In this document: piece by piece, positions 45,106 to 55,332 of the stretch
Layout: each line of letters begins with the position of its first letter
How positions within the stretch are numbered: the first letter of the stretch is position 1
Assembly: GCF_001636315.1 (NCBI RefSeq)
Contig: NZ_KV440949.1
Location: 2,409,203-2,473,202 of the forward strand
Length of the DNA stretch: 64,000 bases
From: Neobacillus mesonae
GTDB lineage: Bacteria; Bacillota; Bacilli; Bacillales; Cytobacillaceae
Direction of reading: 5' to 3'
The notes under the pieces: generated by a model
What the model was told of the DNA's origin: nothing
What the model saw: the letters and a program-made list of their open reading frames with translations, nothing else
The model's database searches: none
Program-made: the position numbers and the translations under genes

Positions 45106-48092
45106 ACATCAGCCCTCCTGACATCACAAAGGAATGCTTTATATTCAGGAATCATCGTGTTGGCGTCACCGATATGCGGTGTCAGGCGGTTCGCTGTATC
45201 CCCTGTGGCAAAGCCTTTATAGCCGAAATGCCATGGCATGCCGATCTGGTGTACCTTCCTGCCGCCCACCATATACTGCTTAAAGCGTTTGGTGACCATC
45301 GCATAGGCCTTGATTTCGCCGCGGGCGGAGCTGACAATAATTTGATCCTTATTCTTGATGCCTTTTTCTTTGGCAAGCTCTTCACTAATTTCTACAAACA
45401 TGTGGGCCACAAGCTCGGACAGCCACTCTTGGTTCCGGGTCATCGAACCTGACTGCCAATGCTCGCTGACACGGTAGGTAGTGGCGACTATTGGAAATTT
45501 GCCCTTTTCACCTTTTTTATTAAAATCGCCTGCAATCACGACTGCCGCCGGGTTCAACTGCTGGCTGGAAAAAGCGTTCGGCACCGGACTTTCGAACGGC
45601 TCATAGTGCTCTGGGAACGGACCGTCGTTTAAGGTTGGGGCAAACAGCAGCCCGACACCGTCCTTATTCATAATAAATGGGCCAGCTCCGCCAGGCTCAT
45701 TCGGAGCGACAATCGGCTTAAAGTCAGGGACATCATTGCCGACCCACAGCTTCTGTACCGGATCCCACCAAATCACTGCCTTTTCCTTGCTCCACGGTAC
45801 ACCGCTCGAATCTGCAGAGGCACGGTTGTATAGGATCCGCCGGTTTGCCGGCCAGGCATACGACCAGTTGAGGAAGTTGCCGCCGCCCGTATCGTTGTTA
45901 TCACGGCGTTTAGCCAGGTTTTTCCCTTCTTCTGGGTAAAAACCTGAATAAATCCAGCAGCCGCTTGATGTGGAGCCGTCGTCCATTAATGCCCCGAAAC
46001 CAGCGACCAGCTTTCCGGTTTTCAAGTCATAACCGTTAATTTCTTTACAGACAAGGTCAATATCCGGTTCATGACCGCTTCCATAATTCCAATCCAGCGC
46101 TTGAATCGGCTGATCCGCTGACTTGGTGCTGCCTTTATACATCGCTTTCAGTCTAAGGGCCAATTCATGAATGATGTCAAGGTCCGGACGCGCTTCTCCT
46201 CTTGAGTCGATTGCCTTCCAGCGGTATTGCATCCAGCGCGAGCTATTCGAGACACTGCCCTCTTTTTCATAGGAGGCGCTTGCCGGGAGCAGGAACACTT
46301 CGGTATTGATGCTCGCCGGGTTGCTGCCGGCTTCTTTTTGCCAAAACGAGGCGGATTCGGTTTCCCAAAGGTCCACGGCCACGAGCCATTTCAGCTTGCC
46401 GAGGGCTTCTTTTTCCTTGCCGGCATTAGGTCCGCCGACAACCGGGTTCGTGCCGAACAAGAATGCTCCGTCGAGTTCACCGTCGTACATCGCTTTGAAC
46501 AGATTGATATGGGAATAGTTTTTATTTCCCTTTGGTAAAAATTGATAGCCAAACTCGTTATCCTTCGCCGCATTTTTTCCGTACCAGGCTTTCAGCAGAC
46601 TGACGACGAATTTTGGTTTATTGCTCCAATAACCAGTTGGCGGTGTTTCTTTTTCCAAATAGCCCTTCAATGTGGCATGCTCCGGTACACTTGCTTTCGG
46701 AGCCCCGAGGTAGCCTGGGAGCTGATCGAATAAGAGCGCAAAGTCTGTAGAACCTTGAACATTTGACTCGCCGCGCATCGCGTTAATACCGCCGCCCGGG
46801 ATGCCGATATTTCCTAATAAAAGCTGTAAAATGGCATAAATCCGGACGTTTTGCGAGCCGACGGTATGCTGGGTAGTGCCCATGGCATACATGATCGTGC
46901 CGGATTTGTCAGGCCGGCCGGTTTCACAGAAGGCCGCACAAACATCGAGATAATCTTGCTTTGGTGTTCCGGTTACGGCGATGACCGTGTCGACGTCATA
47001 ACGGGAATAATGCTTTTTCATGAGTTGAAAAACAGACCTTGGGTGCTGTAATGACTCATCCTTGATAGGAGTTCCGTCTTCTGCTGTTTCAAATGCCCAT
47101 TTTGTCTTATCATAGGTACGCGCTCCTTCGTCGTACCCAGTGAACAATCCATCGTTAAAGTCATAGTCTTCTTTTACAATAAAAGAAGCATTGGTGTATT
47201 TCCCGACGTATTCTTTTTGGATGAGATCGTTTTCTATTGCGTATTTAATCATGCCGCCGATAAATGGAATATCGGTCCCGGAACGGAGTGCAGCATACAC
47301 ATCCGCCTGCGAGGATGTCCTTGTAAACCGCGGGTCGACGCTGATGATTTTGCCGCCATTTTCTTTTGCCTTCGTTAACCATCTGAAGCTGATCGGATGG
47401 TTTTCTGCAGGATTGGCCCCGATGATTAAGGCACAATTCGTGTTCTGCAGGTCATTCCAATGGTTGGTCATTGCTCCACGTCCAAATGTTGGTGCCAGAC
47501 CGGCAACCGTTGAACTGTGTCATATTCGCGCCTGGTGCTCAAGGTAGACGACACCAAGCCCTCTCATCAGTTTCGCAAGTAGATATGTTTCCTCATTATC
47601 AAGTGCCGCGCCGCCAAGGCTGGCAATTCGTTCTGTTTTATTTACGGTCACGCCGTTTTCTTTTTCAATGAACGAAGCATCCCGGGCTGCCTTTGTCCTT
47701 TTCGCGATGGTTTCCATCATCCAATCCCAATCTTTTTCAACCCACTTCGAGCTTCCAGGCGCACGGTAAAGCGGTTTGGTCAAACGTTTTTCCGAGGTGT
47801 ACAGCTGTCTTATGGTCGTCCCTTTACTGCACAGCTTTCCTTCGTTTATCGGGTTATCCGGATCTCCTTCCGTATAAACCACGGTATTGTTTTTGGTGTG
47901 AACGAGAATTCCGCATCCGACACCACAGTAGCAGCAAATGGTTGGCGTTATTTTTGTTCGGGCAATCTTGAATTCTTTTGTCTTCGCATAGGCTTGTTTC
48001 TCATTGAAGCCGAGCTCGGCGATGGCAAGAGTAGCCGCAGCCGCCCCTGATAGCTTCAAAAATTGCCGCCGGTTTAGGTTCATTTCAACCAT
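45102..48092 (-). CDS. fdnG: Selenocysteine-containing formate dehydrogenase catalytic (alpha) subunit
   Basis: 996 residues if the in-frame UGA at 47520-47522 is read as selenocysteine (residue 191). The Tat signal NRRQFLKLSG is at the N-terminus, followed by a 4Fe-4S motif CCYCGVGC...LCSKG and the molybdopterin domains. The segment reads HQARI-U-HSSTVAGLAPTFGRGAMTNHW, matching the active site of E. coli FdnG (NQARV-U-HGPT...) residue for residue around U. Read normally the gene would appear as two frames (47520-48110 and 45102-47471). The start is ATG 48090-48092 after AAGGAG. It oxidises formate to CO2 outside the membrane. Confidence 0.95.
47491..47522 (-). promoter_or_regulatory. Selenocysteine UGA and SECIS hairpin
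   Basis: After the UGA (47522-47520) come 11 bases, then GGUUGCC-GGUCU-GGCACC (47508-47491): a stem with one bulged U and a GGUCU loop. E. coli fdhF has the same 11-base spacing, a bulged U and a GGUCU loop. This is the binding site for SelB. Confidence 0.92.
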
Positions 48093-48137
48093 TTCCAATC
48101 TCCTTCCCAAAATTGACTTTAAAACATCCCTAGAAAT

Positions 48138-48253
48138 GCGGAAGCGCCTCGATTAGGGGCGACAAGCACAAGACGAGCCGGCGAGAAGGCTGCCCTTTAG
48201 TCTTCTTGACGGATTGGCTTGTGACCTCGAGCCCCTAGGCGCTGCAGCTAGAC
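48138..48253. repeat. Long REP-like palindrome, fullest copy
   Basis: Begins GCGGAAGCGCCTCG, ends CCCCTAGGCGCTGCAGC, with inner GGCGACAAGCACAAG and CTTCTTGACGGATTGGC. It is the reverse of the element inside 28047-28140, about 20 bp longer because the central part is retained. Lies between fdhD and the fdnG start. Confidence 0.85.
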
Positions 48254-48274
48254 AACAACATGTCTAACCTTCGT

Positions 48275-49072
48275 TTAATGACGTGTGGCCAGTTCGCCCC
48301 CTTCCAGGCTTCTCTCTACTGCAGAATCTGCCGCGAGGTCATTCTCGACTCTGCCTGCTGAGGTGTAGATCGCCGCCATTTTCCCTCTTAAATACCCGAC
48401 GACCTCAATATTTAAATACCTAGCCAGCTGGACAGCCTGCTTGGTAGCCGCTGTGCGCGAGCCAATCACAGGAAAGCCGAATTTCGCGGCCTTCGAGAGC
48501 ATTTCATATGAAACCCTTCCGGTTGTCAGAAGTATCAGCCGGCTGGGTTGCAAGCGGTTTCTTAAAGCGTGGCCAATAATCTTATCAACGGCATTATGCC
48601 GTCCAATGTCTTCGCGAATGGTGAGGCGGCCGGTTTCATCAACAATACAGGCGCCGTGCATCCCGCCTGTTTCAAGATAAAAGCGGGAGTTTTGAGCAAA
48701 CTCGCTGCGCTTTTTAAGCAAATAACTAAGCTTATAGGTTTGGTCCGCAGCAGCGGCCTTTTGGAAATTTTTCACATCGGTCATCGAGAAAAACGTGACC
48801 CCTCTGCCGCAGCCTGCTGTATAATGCTTCTTCTTCGTAAAAAATTGGTCTGCACCAAAATCGGTGCGGAGGGAAACATGGATGCTGCCCATTTCATCAT
48901 TGATGGTAATCGCCTTTATATCATCAGCATCCGTAATAAACCCTTCTGAAAATAAATAACCGCACGTCCAATCCTCGAGGTCGAATTTCGTTAATTGAAA
49001 GACAGCGATTTCAAAACCGTTTATGATCAAGGAAATCGGATATTCATCAGGACACCCCTTATGACCCATCAT
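48275..49072 (-). CDS. fdhD: Formate dehydrogenase sulfurtransferase FdhD
   Basis: 265 residues. It carries sulfur to the molybdenum cofactor of formate dehydrogenase. Recognised by ETGGMHGACIVDETGRLTIREDIGRHNAVDKIIG and TTGRVSYEMLSKAAKFGFPVIGSR. The sulfur-binding loop reads TAGCGRG with one Cys where E. coli has CxxC. The ATG at 49070-49072 (MMGHKGCPDEYP) follows AGGGGGG; 14 upstream codons are excluded. It is the first gene of the formate/molybdenum block. Confidence 0.93.
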   Translation of the reverse strand: MMGHKGCPDEYPISLIINGFEIAVFQLTKFDLEDWTCGYLFSEGFITDADDIKAITINDEMGSIHVSLRTDFGADQFFTKKKHYTAGCGRGVTFFSMTDVKNFQKAAAADQTYKLSYLLKKRSEFAQNSRFYLETGGMHGACIVDETGRLTIREDIGRHNAVDKIIGHALRNRLQPSRLILLTTGRVSYEMLSKAAKFGFPVIGSRTAATKQAVQLARYLNIEVVGYLRGKMAAIYTSAGRVENDLAADSAVERSLEGGELATRH

Positions 49073-49219
49073 GCATCCCCCCTGCTTCAAAATAAAAACT
49101 ACTGCTATTGCCATGGATTACCTTTAATCATAAAAATCGCCATACCCCTTGTATGTAAGAAAAATCACCCAAATCCCACAAAAGCAGGAATTGTCACGTA
49201 ATTGTCAAAAAAGCAAAAA

Positions 49220-49255
49220 GGTGTCAGGCACCATGTGAATATGGTGCCTGGCACC
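49220..49255. repeat. 36-bp palindrome, shortened copy, also a terminator-like hairpin
   Basis: GGTGTCAGGCACCATGTGAATATGG-type palindrome with the inner part shortened and one mismatch (GGTGCCTGGCACC). A-run before and six T after make it terminator-like on the plus strand. It lies between the divergent fdhD and pdxK genes. Confidence 0.85.
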
Positions 49256-49332
49256 TTTTTTCTGCTAATTTTTTTTAATTGATTTATAATAATAAATGAG
49301 ATTTAGTCAGATTTTGCAGGAGGGTATACATC

Positions 49333-50148
49333 ATGTCGATTAAGAAGGTAATGACGATTGCTGGTTCGGATACAAGCGGCGGTGCTGGGCTTCAGGCAGA
49401 TTTGAAAACATTTCAGGAGCTTGGCGTTTATGGGATGACTGGGCTTACCTGTATTGTGACCATGGATCCAAACAACGGCTGGCATCATAACGTGTTTCCG
49501 ATCGATGCCAGTATTCTAGAGAAGCAGCTGGAAACGATTCTATCCGTTGGCATTGACGGAATGAAAACAGGTATGCTTGGAACCGTGGACATTATTGAAT
49601 TAACCGCTAGAAAAATTGACGAGCACAAATTAGAGCGTGTCGTCATTGACCCTGTTATGGTTTGTAAGGGGGAAGACGAGGTGCTGAATCCGGAAACGGC
49701 CGATGCCATGCGTGAACTGCTTTTACCACGCGCACTCGTAGTGACACCGAACCTTTTCGAATCAGGCCAGCTTGCTGGAATGAAAACGCCAAAAACATTA
49801 GAAGACATGAAACAGGCAGCTGCCAAAATCCATGATTTAGGAGCGAAAAACATCCTAATTAAGGGCGGCAGCAAGCTGCAGACAGAGGAAAAGTCGATTG
49901 ACCTGCTTTATGATGGAAAAGAGTTCAAAGTGTACGAATCAGAAAAAATTGAAACAACCTTCACACACGGGGCCGGCTGTACAAACTCCGCCGCCATCGC
50001 TGCGGAACTGGCAAAAGGAAAGTCCGTTTATGAAGCGGTACAAATATCAAAAGACTTTGTATCCGCGGCAATTCAGCAGGGCTTCCGTTTAAATGAATAC
50101 GTCGGTCCTACATGGCATGGCGCATATCGCAGCGGCTTAGAAAAATAA
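49333..50148 (+). CDS. pdxK: Pyridoxine/hydroxymethylpyrimidine kinase PdxK
   Basis: 271 residues of the ThiD/PdxK ribokinase-like family: TIAGSDTSGGAGLQADLKTF, DPVMVCKGEDEVL, TPNLFESGQLAG and the catalytic-loop TFTHGAGCTNSAAIAAELAKG. The YwdB-type Bacillus member phosphorylates pyridoxal/pyridoxine, although HMP kinase activity is also known in this family. ATG with AGGAGGG upstream; ends at a strong terminator. Confidence 0.92.
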   Translation: MSIKKVMTIAGSDTSGGAGLQADLKTFQELGVYGMTGLTCIVTMDPNNGWHHNVFPIDASILEKQLETILSVGIDGMKTGMLGTVDIIELTARKIDEHKLERVVIDPVMVCKGEDEVLNPETADAMRELLLPRALVVTPNLFESGQLAGMKTPKTLEDMKQAAAKIHDLGAKNILIKGGSKLQTEEKSIDLLYDGKEFKVYESEKIETTFTHGAGCTNSAAIAAELAKGKSVYEAVQISKDFVSAAIQQGFRLNEYVGPTWHGAYRSGLEK

Positions 50149-50154
50149 TATTTA

Positions 50155-50185
50155 AAGGTGCCCCAAATCAAAGGGCACCTTTTTC
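50155..50185 (+). terminator. Terminator of pdxK
   Basis: AAAGGTGCCC pairs with GGGCACCTTT followed by more T. Confidence 0.9.
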
Positions 50186-50228
50186 GATACAATTAAATTC
50201 TTCAAACTGCCTTCAAACCCTTCCACTC

Positions 50229-51308
50229 TTAATCAATTACACCCTTTTCTAAAATTTCTACATCTACTTTTACCTTTATTTTTACATCGGGATATTGTTC
50301 TAACCACTTTTGGGCATTAAAATTCCTTGTGCGGCTTCTTACTTCATTTCCTAGCCCTAGTGGGTCAATCTTTAATTGCTGAAATGTGGCGATCATGTCC
50401 GAGGCCTGCCGCTCTAATTGTTTTCTCATCTTTTGCTTAATCTCGGCCATTTCCTTTTCCGTTGTCCTTTTTCCCAGTGTTTCCCTAATAATTCCTTTTA
50501 CCTTTAGCTGTCCAGTGATCTTCGGAAAGGTTTTGGAATTCTCGATACGAAATTTATGAGCGGTCTTAATATTTTCGATTGCCACATAATGCTCTTCACC
50601 TAATTTAAGTTTATAAATTCCTAGCTGAAAATTCTCTAATAAGGCCTTAAACACAAATTGATGGTCTGGGTGAAGGGTTTTTACATAACGCTCGCCCTTA
50701 AGTAAGGCAATCCCTTTTATTCGCACTTGCTTCCCTTTATGTTCGAGCACTGGTAAAAAGGGATCGCTTAACTTTGAAAAGTAGTTATTAAGAAAGTGGT
50801 GAAGGTTATAGGTGGGTACCAACCCCGCATTTATATTTTGATCAATTAGCATGGATAAAATAGCACCGGTATCACGGTCTCCATACTTTTTCTTTAATAG
50901 CGGAGCCGTTTCTCCATCTACAACAGCAACCAAAAGCCTTTCACTAATCGATGGGTCTCTTTGTAATGTATCAACCGAATCTCCAATTCCGTGCTTGGCC
51001 AATTCCTTGCTATATAGTGCCACTTCCAATTTGCCGTTTACCAGCTGCCGTGGAGAGCTAAGATTCATTTTTCTAAGGGTTTCTTTACTTAGTTCATCAG
51101 ATGCTGTTAAGGTTTCATTTCCAACGCTTTTATCAGGATTAAATATTGGAACGACAGATGTGGCCTTTATCCGATTCTCACCAGCATAGTCATACCCTAC
51201 GGCTGACTCCATATTCACATCGTCTAAAATCTGACTTGGCACCCTTCCAAACAAAAATGCAGATAAACTTATAAATATTACCGCAGCTATCTTTACCTTT
51301 TTCATCAT
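50229..51308 (-). CDS. GerC-type spore germination protein without lipobox cysteine
   Basis: 359 residues of the Ger(x)C family, third subunit of GerA-type receptors (QILDDVNMESAVGYDYAG at the N-terminus, GLVPTYNLHHFLNNYF, DVKIKVKVDVEILEKG at the C-terminus). Normal GerC proteins are lipoproteins with a Cys after the signal peptide; here the signal (about 5-20) is followed by FGRVPSQ with Arg22 where Cys is expected and no other Cys nearby. It overlaps gerB by 4 bases. It may be anchored by an uncleaved signal, or be non-functional. Confidence 0.9.
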   Translation of the reverse strand: MMKKVKIAAVIFISLSAFLFGRVPSQILDDVNMESAVGYDYAGENRIKATSVVPIFNPDKSVGNETLTASDELSKETLRKMNLSSPRQLVNGKLEVALYSKELAKHGIGDSVDTLQRDPSISERLLVAVVDGETAPLLKKKYGDRDTGAILSMLIDQNINAGLVPTYNLHHFLNNYFSKLSDPFLPVLEHKGKQVRIKGIALLKGERYVKTLHPDHQFVFKALLENFQLGIYKLKLGEEHYVAIENIKTAHKFRIENSKTFPKITGQLKVKGIIRETLGKRTTEKEMAEIKQKMRKQLERQASDMIATFQQLKIDPLGLGNEVRSRTRNFNAQKWLEQYPDVKIKVKVDVEILEKGVID

Positions 51309-52396
51309 GACTTTCCCCTCACCTTATAGCGAATGTGAAAGCAAATAAACAGCAGAGGCAAATATAAAAATATAATATAAAAACCTATTTCCGTTATCCA
51401 ATCATTAAATTGTTGGATCTTTTCTCGATTCGTTAAACTACAACTAACAATAAAACAAATAAATAAAAGCAGTACGAGCGATTTTCTCTGTTTTACCTTA
51501 AACAACTGCTTAATTGCCCGGCTCGCTGCCCAAAACATTACGCAAATGATCGGCATCATCACAACCGCCCAAGAGGTTACCCCGATAATTTCGAAGCGTT
51601 CAACAAACGGTAATTCAACAATCTTCCACATCATTAACGTTGGCCAGATAACTGTTTTTAAATATTCCTTTTCAAAATAGGCTAATGTTATCACCATAAT
51701 AAATAGATACAAGGCTGTAGTAAAAAGGTTTGCAAAGTGCGCCCATTTCTGTGAGCTTTCCGGCCTCTTAATAAACGGATAATAAAATAACACATATTCA
51801 AACCCAGAAAAAGTAAACCCTACGCCCTTTAAAGATTCTGCCATCTCTATGAAGGAATGATCGAAAACGGGCAGGAGATTCCGAAAGTTTGAAAACTCAA
51901 TTGGGGCAAAAAATGTAAAAATCAAATAAAAGGGCACGACCACAGCCAAAAAGCATACCCCAGTAACAACGCGAAACCCGCCAATTACGACATAATAGAC
52001 TCCGAGTAATATGACTAGGGCAAATGGCCATGTTTTCAATAATGGGAACATCCATACTTGAACAATTTCAATATACGAACGAAGAACAATAGTCGCCTGT
52101 GAGAGAATAAATAAAATATAAAGGGTGCTTAAAAAATTTCCAAGCCACTTGCCAAATGTCTGTTGATGAATAGAAATTAAATCGCCTTTATTTTTATTAA
52201 GCATCGAGTAAAGTATCCAAATGAGAAAATGAATAACGATGCCTGTTGCAATAATAGAAATCCACGCATCATTTCCAACGATTTTAACGAGACTCCTCTG
52301 GTAACTAAGAACCCCAATCCCGTACTGAGTCCCATGTACCAGGAACATTACAAGAAACGGTGAGACCAAAAACTCACTTTTCATTTGCGTATTCAA
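51305..52396 (-). CDS. GerB-type spore germination membrane protein
   Basis: 363 residues, ten predicted membrane helices, amino-acid-permease-like fold (Ger(x)B, endospore germination permease). This is the germinant-binding subunit in the known receptors. Start is TTG (52394-52396) with GGAGGG eight bases upstream; MNTQMKSEFLVSPFLVMFLVHGTQ. Located between the gerA and gerC genes in one operon. Confidence 0.92.
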   Translation of the reverse strand: MNTQMKSEFLVSPFLVMFLVHGTQYGIGVLSYQRSLVKIVGNDAWISIIATGIVIHFLIWILYSMLNKNKGDLISIHQQTFGKWLGNFLSTLYILFILSQATIVLRSYIEIVQVWMFPLLKTWPFALVILLGVYYVVIGGFRVVTGVCFLAVVVPFYLIFTFFAPIEFSNFRNLLPVFDHSFIEMAESLKGVGFTFSGFEYVLFYYPFIKRPESSQKWAHFANLFTTALYLFIMVITLAYFEKEYLKTVIWPTLMMWKIVELPFVERFEIIGVTSWAVVMMPIICVMFWAASRAIKQLFKVKQRKSLVLLLFICFIVSCSLTNREKIQQFNDWITEIGFYIIFLYLPLLFICFHIRYKVRGKS

Positions 52397-52422
52397 AAAA
52401 ATGCCCTCCCTGCAGAAGACTG

Positions 52423-53913
52423 CTACTCATCTATATCCTTCACCTCATCCGCTTTTTTTACTGGAAAGCGATTGGGGTCTTTTGTTTGTAAAAAATGCGG
52501 CCTGTTCGATTGCATTGAAAACGGCAAGCGGATAAAGGCATCTTTTAAATCCTTCAGCCTTGGCGGGTAAATAGGTTCCAGATACGGCCGGCCAAGCGAC
52601 GTTAAACGCAGCAGATGAGTGATTAAAAACAAAAAAGCAATAGCAATTCCAAGCAATCCCCACAAATACGCCATTAACAAAAACGGGAAACGAAGCAAAC
52701 GAATCGTATTACCCATACGGTATACCGGAGTGGTGAACGAAGCTAGAGCGGCAAGGGCAACAATAATTAGGAGTACGTTACTCGTTAATCCAGCATCAAC
52801 GGCAGCTGTTCCAATAACGATACCGCCCACGATACCGATGGTTTGTCCGACCTTAGACGGCAGCCTGGCCCCTGCTTCCCTTAAGAGCTCAATTGTTAGC
52901 TCAAGAATAATCGCTTCAAGGATCGGCGGCAGCGGAATATTCCGTCTTGAAGAAACCAATGTCACCAATAAATCCTTCGGTATTAATTGATAATGATAGG
53001 TTAATACAGCCACATAAATCGGGGTAATTAAAATGGAAAACGATACCGCAAATACCCGAACTAACCTTAAGAAAGATGCTATTTGCCAATTGAAAAAATA
53101 ATCTTCAAAGGCGTTAAATAGCTCCGTGATTGATATGGGTCCAATAAGGACATGGGAAGATCCATCTACAATAATTACCACACCGCCTTCCCCCAGTGCG
53201 CCTGCTACACGGTCTGGCCGCTCCGTATCAATTAATTGTGGAAACAGGGAAGTACTATTATCCTCAATTAATTGTGAAATAAAGGAACTATCGAGAATTT
53301 GATAAAACTGCAGGTTTTCGAGACGCTGACAAACAGTATTAACGTTTTCCTGATTCGCAATGCCCTCTATAAAGATCACAGCAACCTTTGTTTTTGAAAG
53401 TTTTCCAATCGTATATTCTTTTACCTGTAATTCCGAGATTGGCAGTCGGGTGCGAATTAAATTTAAATTCGTCGTAATCGATTCGACAAATGCCTCTTTC
53501 GGTCCAACTACGCTATACTCCTCTTCAGGAATTGTGACTTCACGGGATTTCTTCATTTCCGCTCGTACAAGGGCACAAGCTGCATCCGTCTCGTGGAGCT
53601 GAATCAAAACGGAACCTCTAAATAAAGCATCCTCAATTTTTTGTCGCTCACTAGTAATAACAACATCTTCAAAAGGAAGTGCCGCCTTTACCGCTTCTAA
53701 AGAAGTGAGGTCTGTTTTATGTAAATTAGGAAGAATATCACGATGTAAAATCTCAACATCAATTAACGAGCCGAAATAGGAAATCCAGTACGGCTGCGGT
53801 GTCTGTGGGTTGTGAAAATGGACAAAATCACCCGACTTCTTGTAATACTGGATGAGGGCAGGTAGTGTAGCTTGATCCTGAACAGCTGGTGCTTTACGAA
53901 ACCAATTTCTCAT
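52423..53913 (-). CDS. GerA-type spore germination protein
   Basis: 496 residues. Soluble N-terminal domain (about 1-245, with VAVIFIEGIANQENVNTV) and a membrane C-terminal domain containing RNIPLPPILEAIILELTIELLREAGARLP, typical of Ger(x)A. It is the ion-channel-like subunit of the receptor, in the spore inner membrane. First gene of the gerA-gerB-gerC operon. ATG with AGGGGG upstream. The germinant cannot be inferred. Confidence 0.94.
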   Translation of the reverse strand: MRNWFRKAPAVQDQATLPALIQYYKKSGDFVHFHNPQTPQPYWISYFGSLIDVEILHRDILPNLHKTDLTSLEAVKAALPFEDVVITSERQKIEDALFRGSVLIQLHETDAACALVRAEMKKSREVTIPEEEYSVVGPKEAFVESITTNLNLIRTRLPISELQVKEYTIGKLSKTKVAVIFIEGIANQENVNTVCQRLENLQFYQILDSSFISQLIEDNSTSLFPQLIDTERPDRVAGALGEGGVVIIVDGSSHVLIGPISITELFNAFEDYFFNWQIASFLRLVRVFAVSFSILITPIYVAVLTYHYQLIPKDLLVTLVSSRRNIPLPPILEAIILELTIELLREAGARLPSKVGQTIGIVGGIVIGTAAVDAGLTSNVLLIIVALAALASFTTPVYRMGNTIRLLRFPFLLMAYLWGLLGIAIAFLFLITHLLRLTSLGRPYLEPIYPPRLKDLKDAFIRLPFSMQSNRPHFLQTKDPNRFPVKKADEVKDIDE

Positions 53914-54110
53914 GGAGTATGCCCCCTAATAGCCATAATAAACAAATGTTTCTAGGAATAAGGTTTCCCAGTAAACTTTTCTTAGTAAAGTTAATTATTT
54001 CCACAAGACTTTTCCTGGTTCAAGCATTGATTTCGCATTTTTTTACTAATTTTAGTATGATAGTTACATTAAATTTATTTTATCTGTTTAAGGGGAAGGA
54101 GGAGCCACAT

Positions 54111-54458
54111 ATGGAAGTTATTGATGTCGGGCGTGTGCAAGAGTTCATCAATCAATTCGCTAATCAGGATGTCTATATCCACCTTGAAACGACAAACGGT
54201 GCTTATGCATCCCATTATGATCAAACATTTTTTTCTGCTGGCGCCTATATTCGCAATGCCCTTGTCCGCTATGAATTAGGGAAAATCACCGGCAGCGGCC
54301 CTTATCGCGTCGGTTTAAAAATAAATCTTGGCTGGGTGTACGCCGAAGGGATCACCCATTTTGAAATCGACGATCAAGGAAGGCTGCTTCTCGCCGGCCA
54401 CGATTATAAAGGCAAACTTGCCGTTGCGCTTGAAATTAGCACGACTCCGTTTGACTAA
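54111..54458 (+). CDS. yojF: YojF family protein (DUF1806)
   Basis: 115 residues, MEVIDVGRVQEFINQFANQDVYIHLETTNGAYA, recognised as YojF. The function is unknown, but it is regularly paired with bshB2, here 18 bp downstream, so a role in bacillithiol metabolism is possible. ATG at 54111 has AAGGAGGAG before it; 74 upstream codons in the frame are excluded. Confidence 0.9.
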   Translation: MEVIDVGRVQEFINQFANQDVYIHLETTNGAYASHYDQTFFSAGAYIRNALVRYELGKITGSGPYRVGLKINLGWVYAEGITHFEIDDQGRLLLAGHDYKGKLAVALEISTTPFD

Positions 54459-54476
54459 CCCTAAAGGAGAATCGTT

Positions 54477-55148
54477 ATGAAAAAAGAACGTCATGTCCTA
54501 GTTGTGTTTCCGCACCCGGATGATGAAGCCTTCGGGGTATCGGGAACGATTGCCACTCACGTCAAAAATGGCACCCCCGTCACATATGCCTGCTTAACCT
54601 TGGGTGAAATGGGGCGTAATATGGGGAATCCCCCTTTTACTAACCGGGAGAACCTTCCAAAAATTAGGAAAAGGGAATTAACGGAAGCAGCCCGTGTTCT
54701 AGGCATCCAGGACCTGCGGATGATGGGCTTCCGCGATAAAACAATTGAATTTGAAGATGAAGATAAAATGACGAACATGGTCTTAAAGTTAATCGAAGAA
54801 CTGAATCCGTCGCTAATCATTACATTTTATCCCGGATATGCAGTTCACCCTGACCATGATGCCACCGGTGCGGCCGTTGTTCGCGCCGTCGGAAAACTGC
54901 CAGCCGCCGCAAGACCGACCTTACATTGCGTCGCTTTCTCCAATGATTGTGTAGAGAAGCTTGGCGAAGCCGATGTAATTAATGACATCACCCCGGTCAA
55001 CGACATCAAGCTCGCTGCTATCCGAGCGCACCGGTCGCAGACAGAGCAGATGTTTGCCGACATGGAAGAAAAAATGAAAAACCAAGACCCGCAAATCTTG
55101 GTTTGGATTAACAATGAACGGTTTTGGACATATAAATTTGACGATTAA
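54477..55148 (+). CDS. bshB2: Bacillithiol biosynthesis deacetylase BshB2
   Basis: 223 residues of the LmbE/PIG-L zinc deacetylase family: FPHPDDEAFGVSGT (His13, Asp15, Asp16) and GYAVHPDHDATGAAVV. It removes the acetyl group from GlcNAc-malate during bacillithiol synthesis. It is in an operon with yojF and has AAAGGAGAA upstream. Confidence 0.94.
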   Translation: MKKERHVLVVFPHPDDEAFGVSGTIATHVKNGTPVTYACLTLGEMGRNMGNPPFTNRENLPKIRKRELTEAARVLGIQDLRMMGFRDKTIEFEDEDKMTNMVLKLIEELNPSLIITFYPGYAVHPDHDATGAAVVRAVGKLPAAARPTLHCVAFSNDCVEKLGEADVINDITPVNDIKLAAIRAHRSQTEQMFADMEEKMKNQDPQILVWINNERFWTYKFDD

Positions 55149-55150
55149 AG

Positions 55151-55180
55151 GAAAAAGCCCCTCGAACGAAGGGCTTTTTC
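55151..55180 (+). terminator. Terminator of yojF-bshB2
   Basis: GAAAAAGCCC pairs with GGGCTTTTTC, then TTTTT. Confidence 0.92.
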
Positions 55181-55332
55181 TTTTTATGTGCCAAATGATG
55201 GCTGCTTACGTTCTTGAAGTTGAGTCAGGTTCGGCCTATACGTTACCTTATGATCTCCCTTTTTTACCTTTCGGGCACGTAGAACCTCTCTACAAACACA
55301 CATAGTCCGCGGCTACCAACCATTGCTAACCA

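Noticed and set aside
47470-47522. Frameshift or nonsense pseudogene in the formate dehydrogenase gene
   Set aside because: The frame continues unchanged across the UGA, the residues on both sides fit FdnG, and a SECIS hairpin follows at the right distance.
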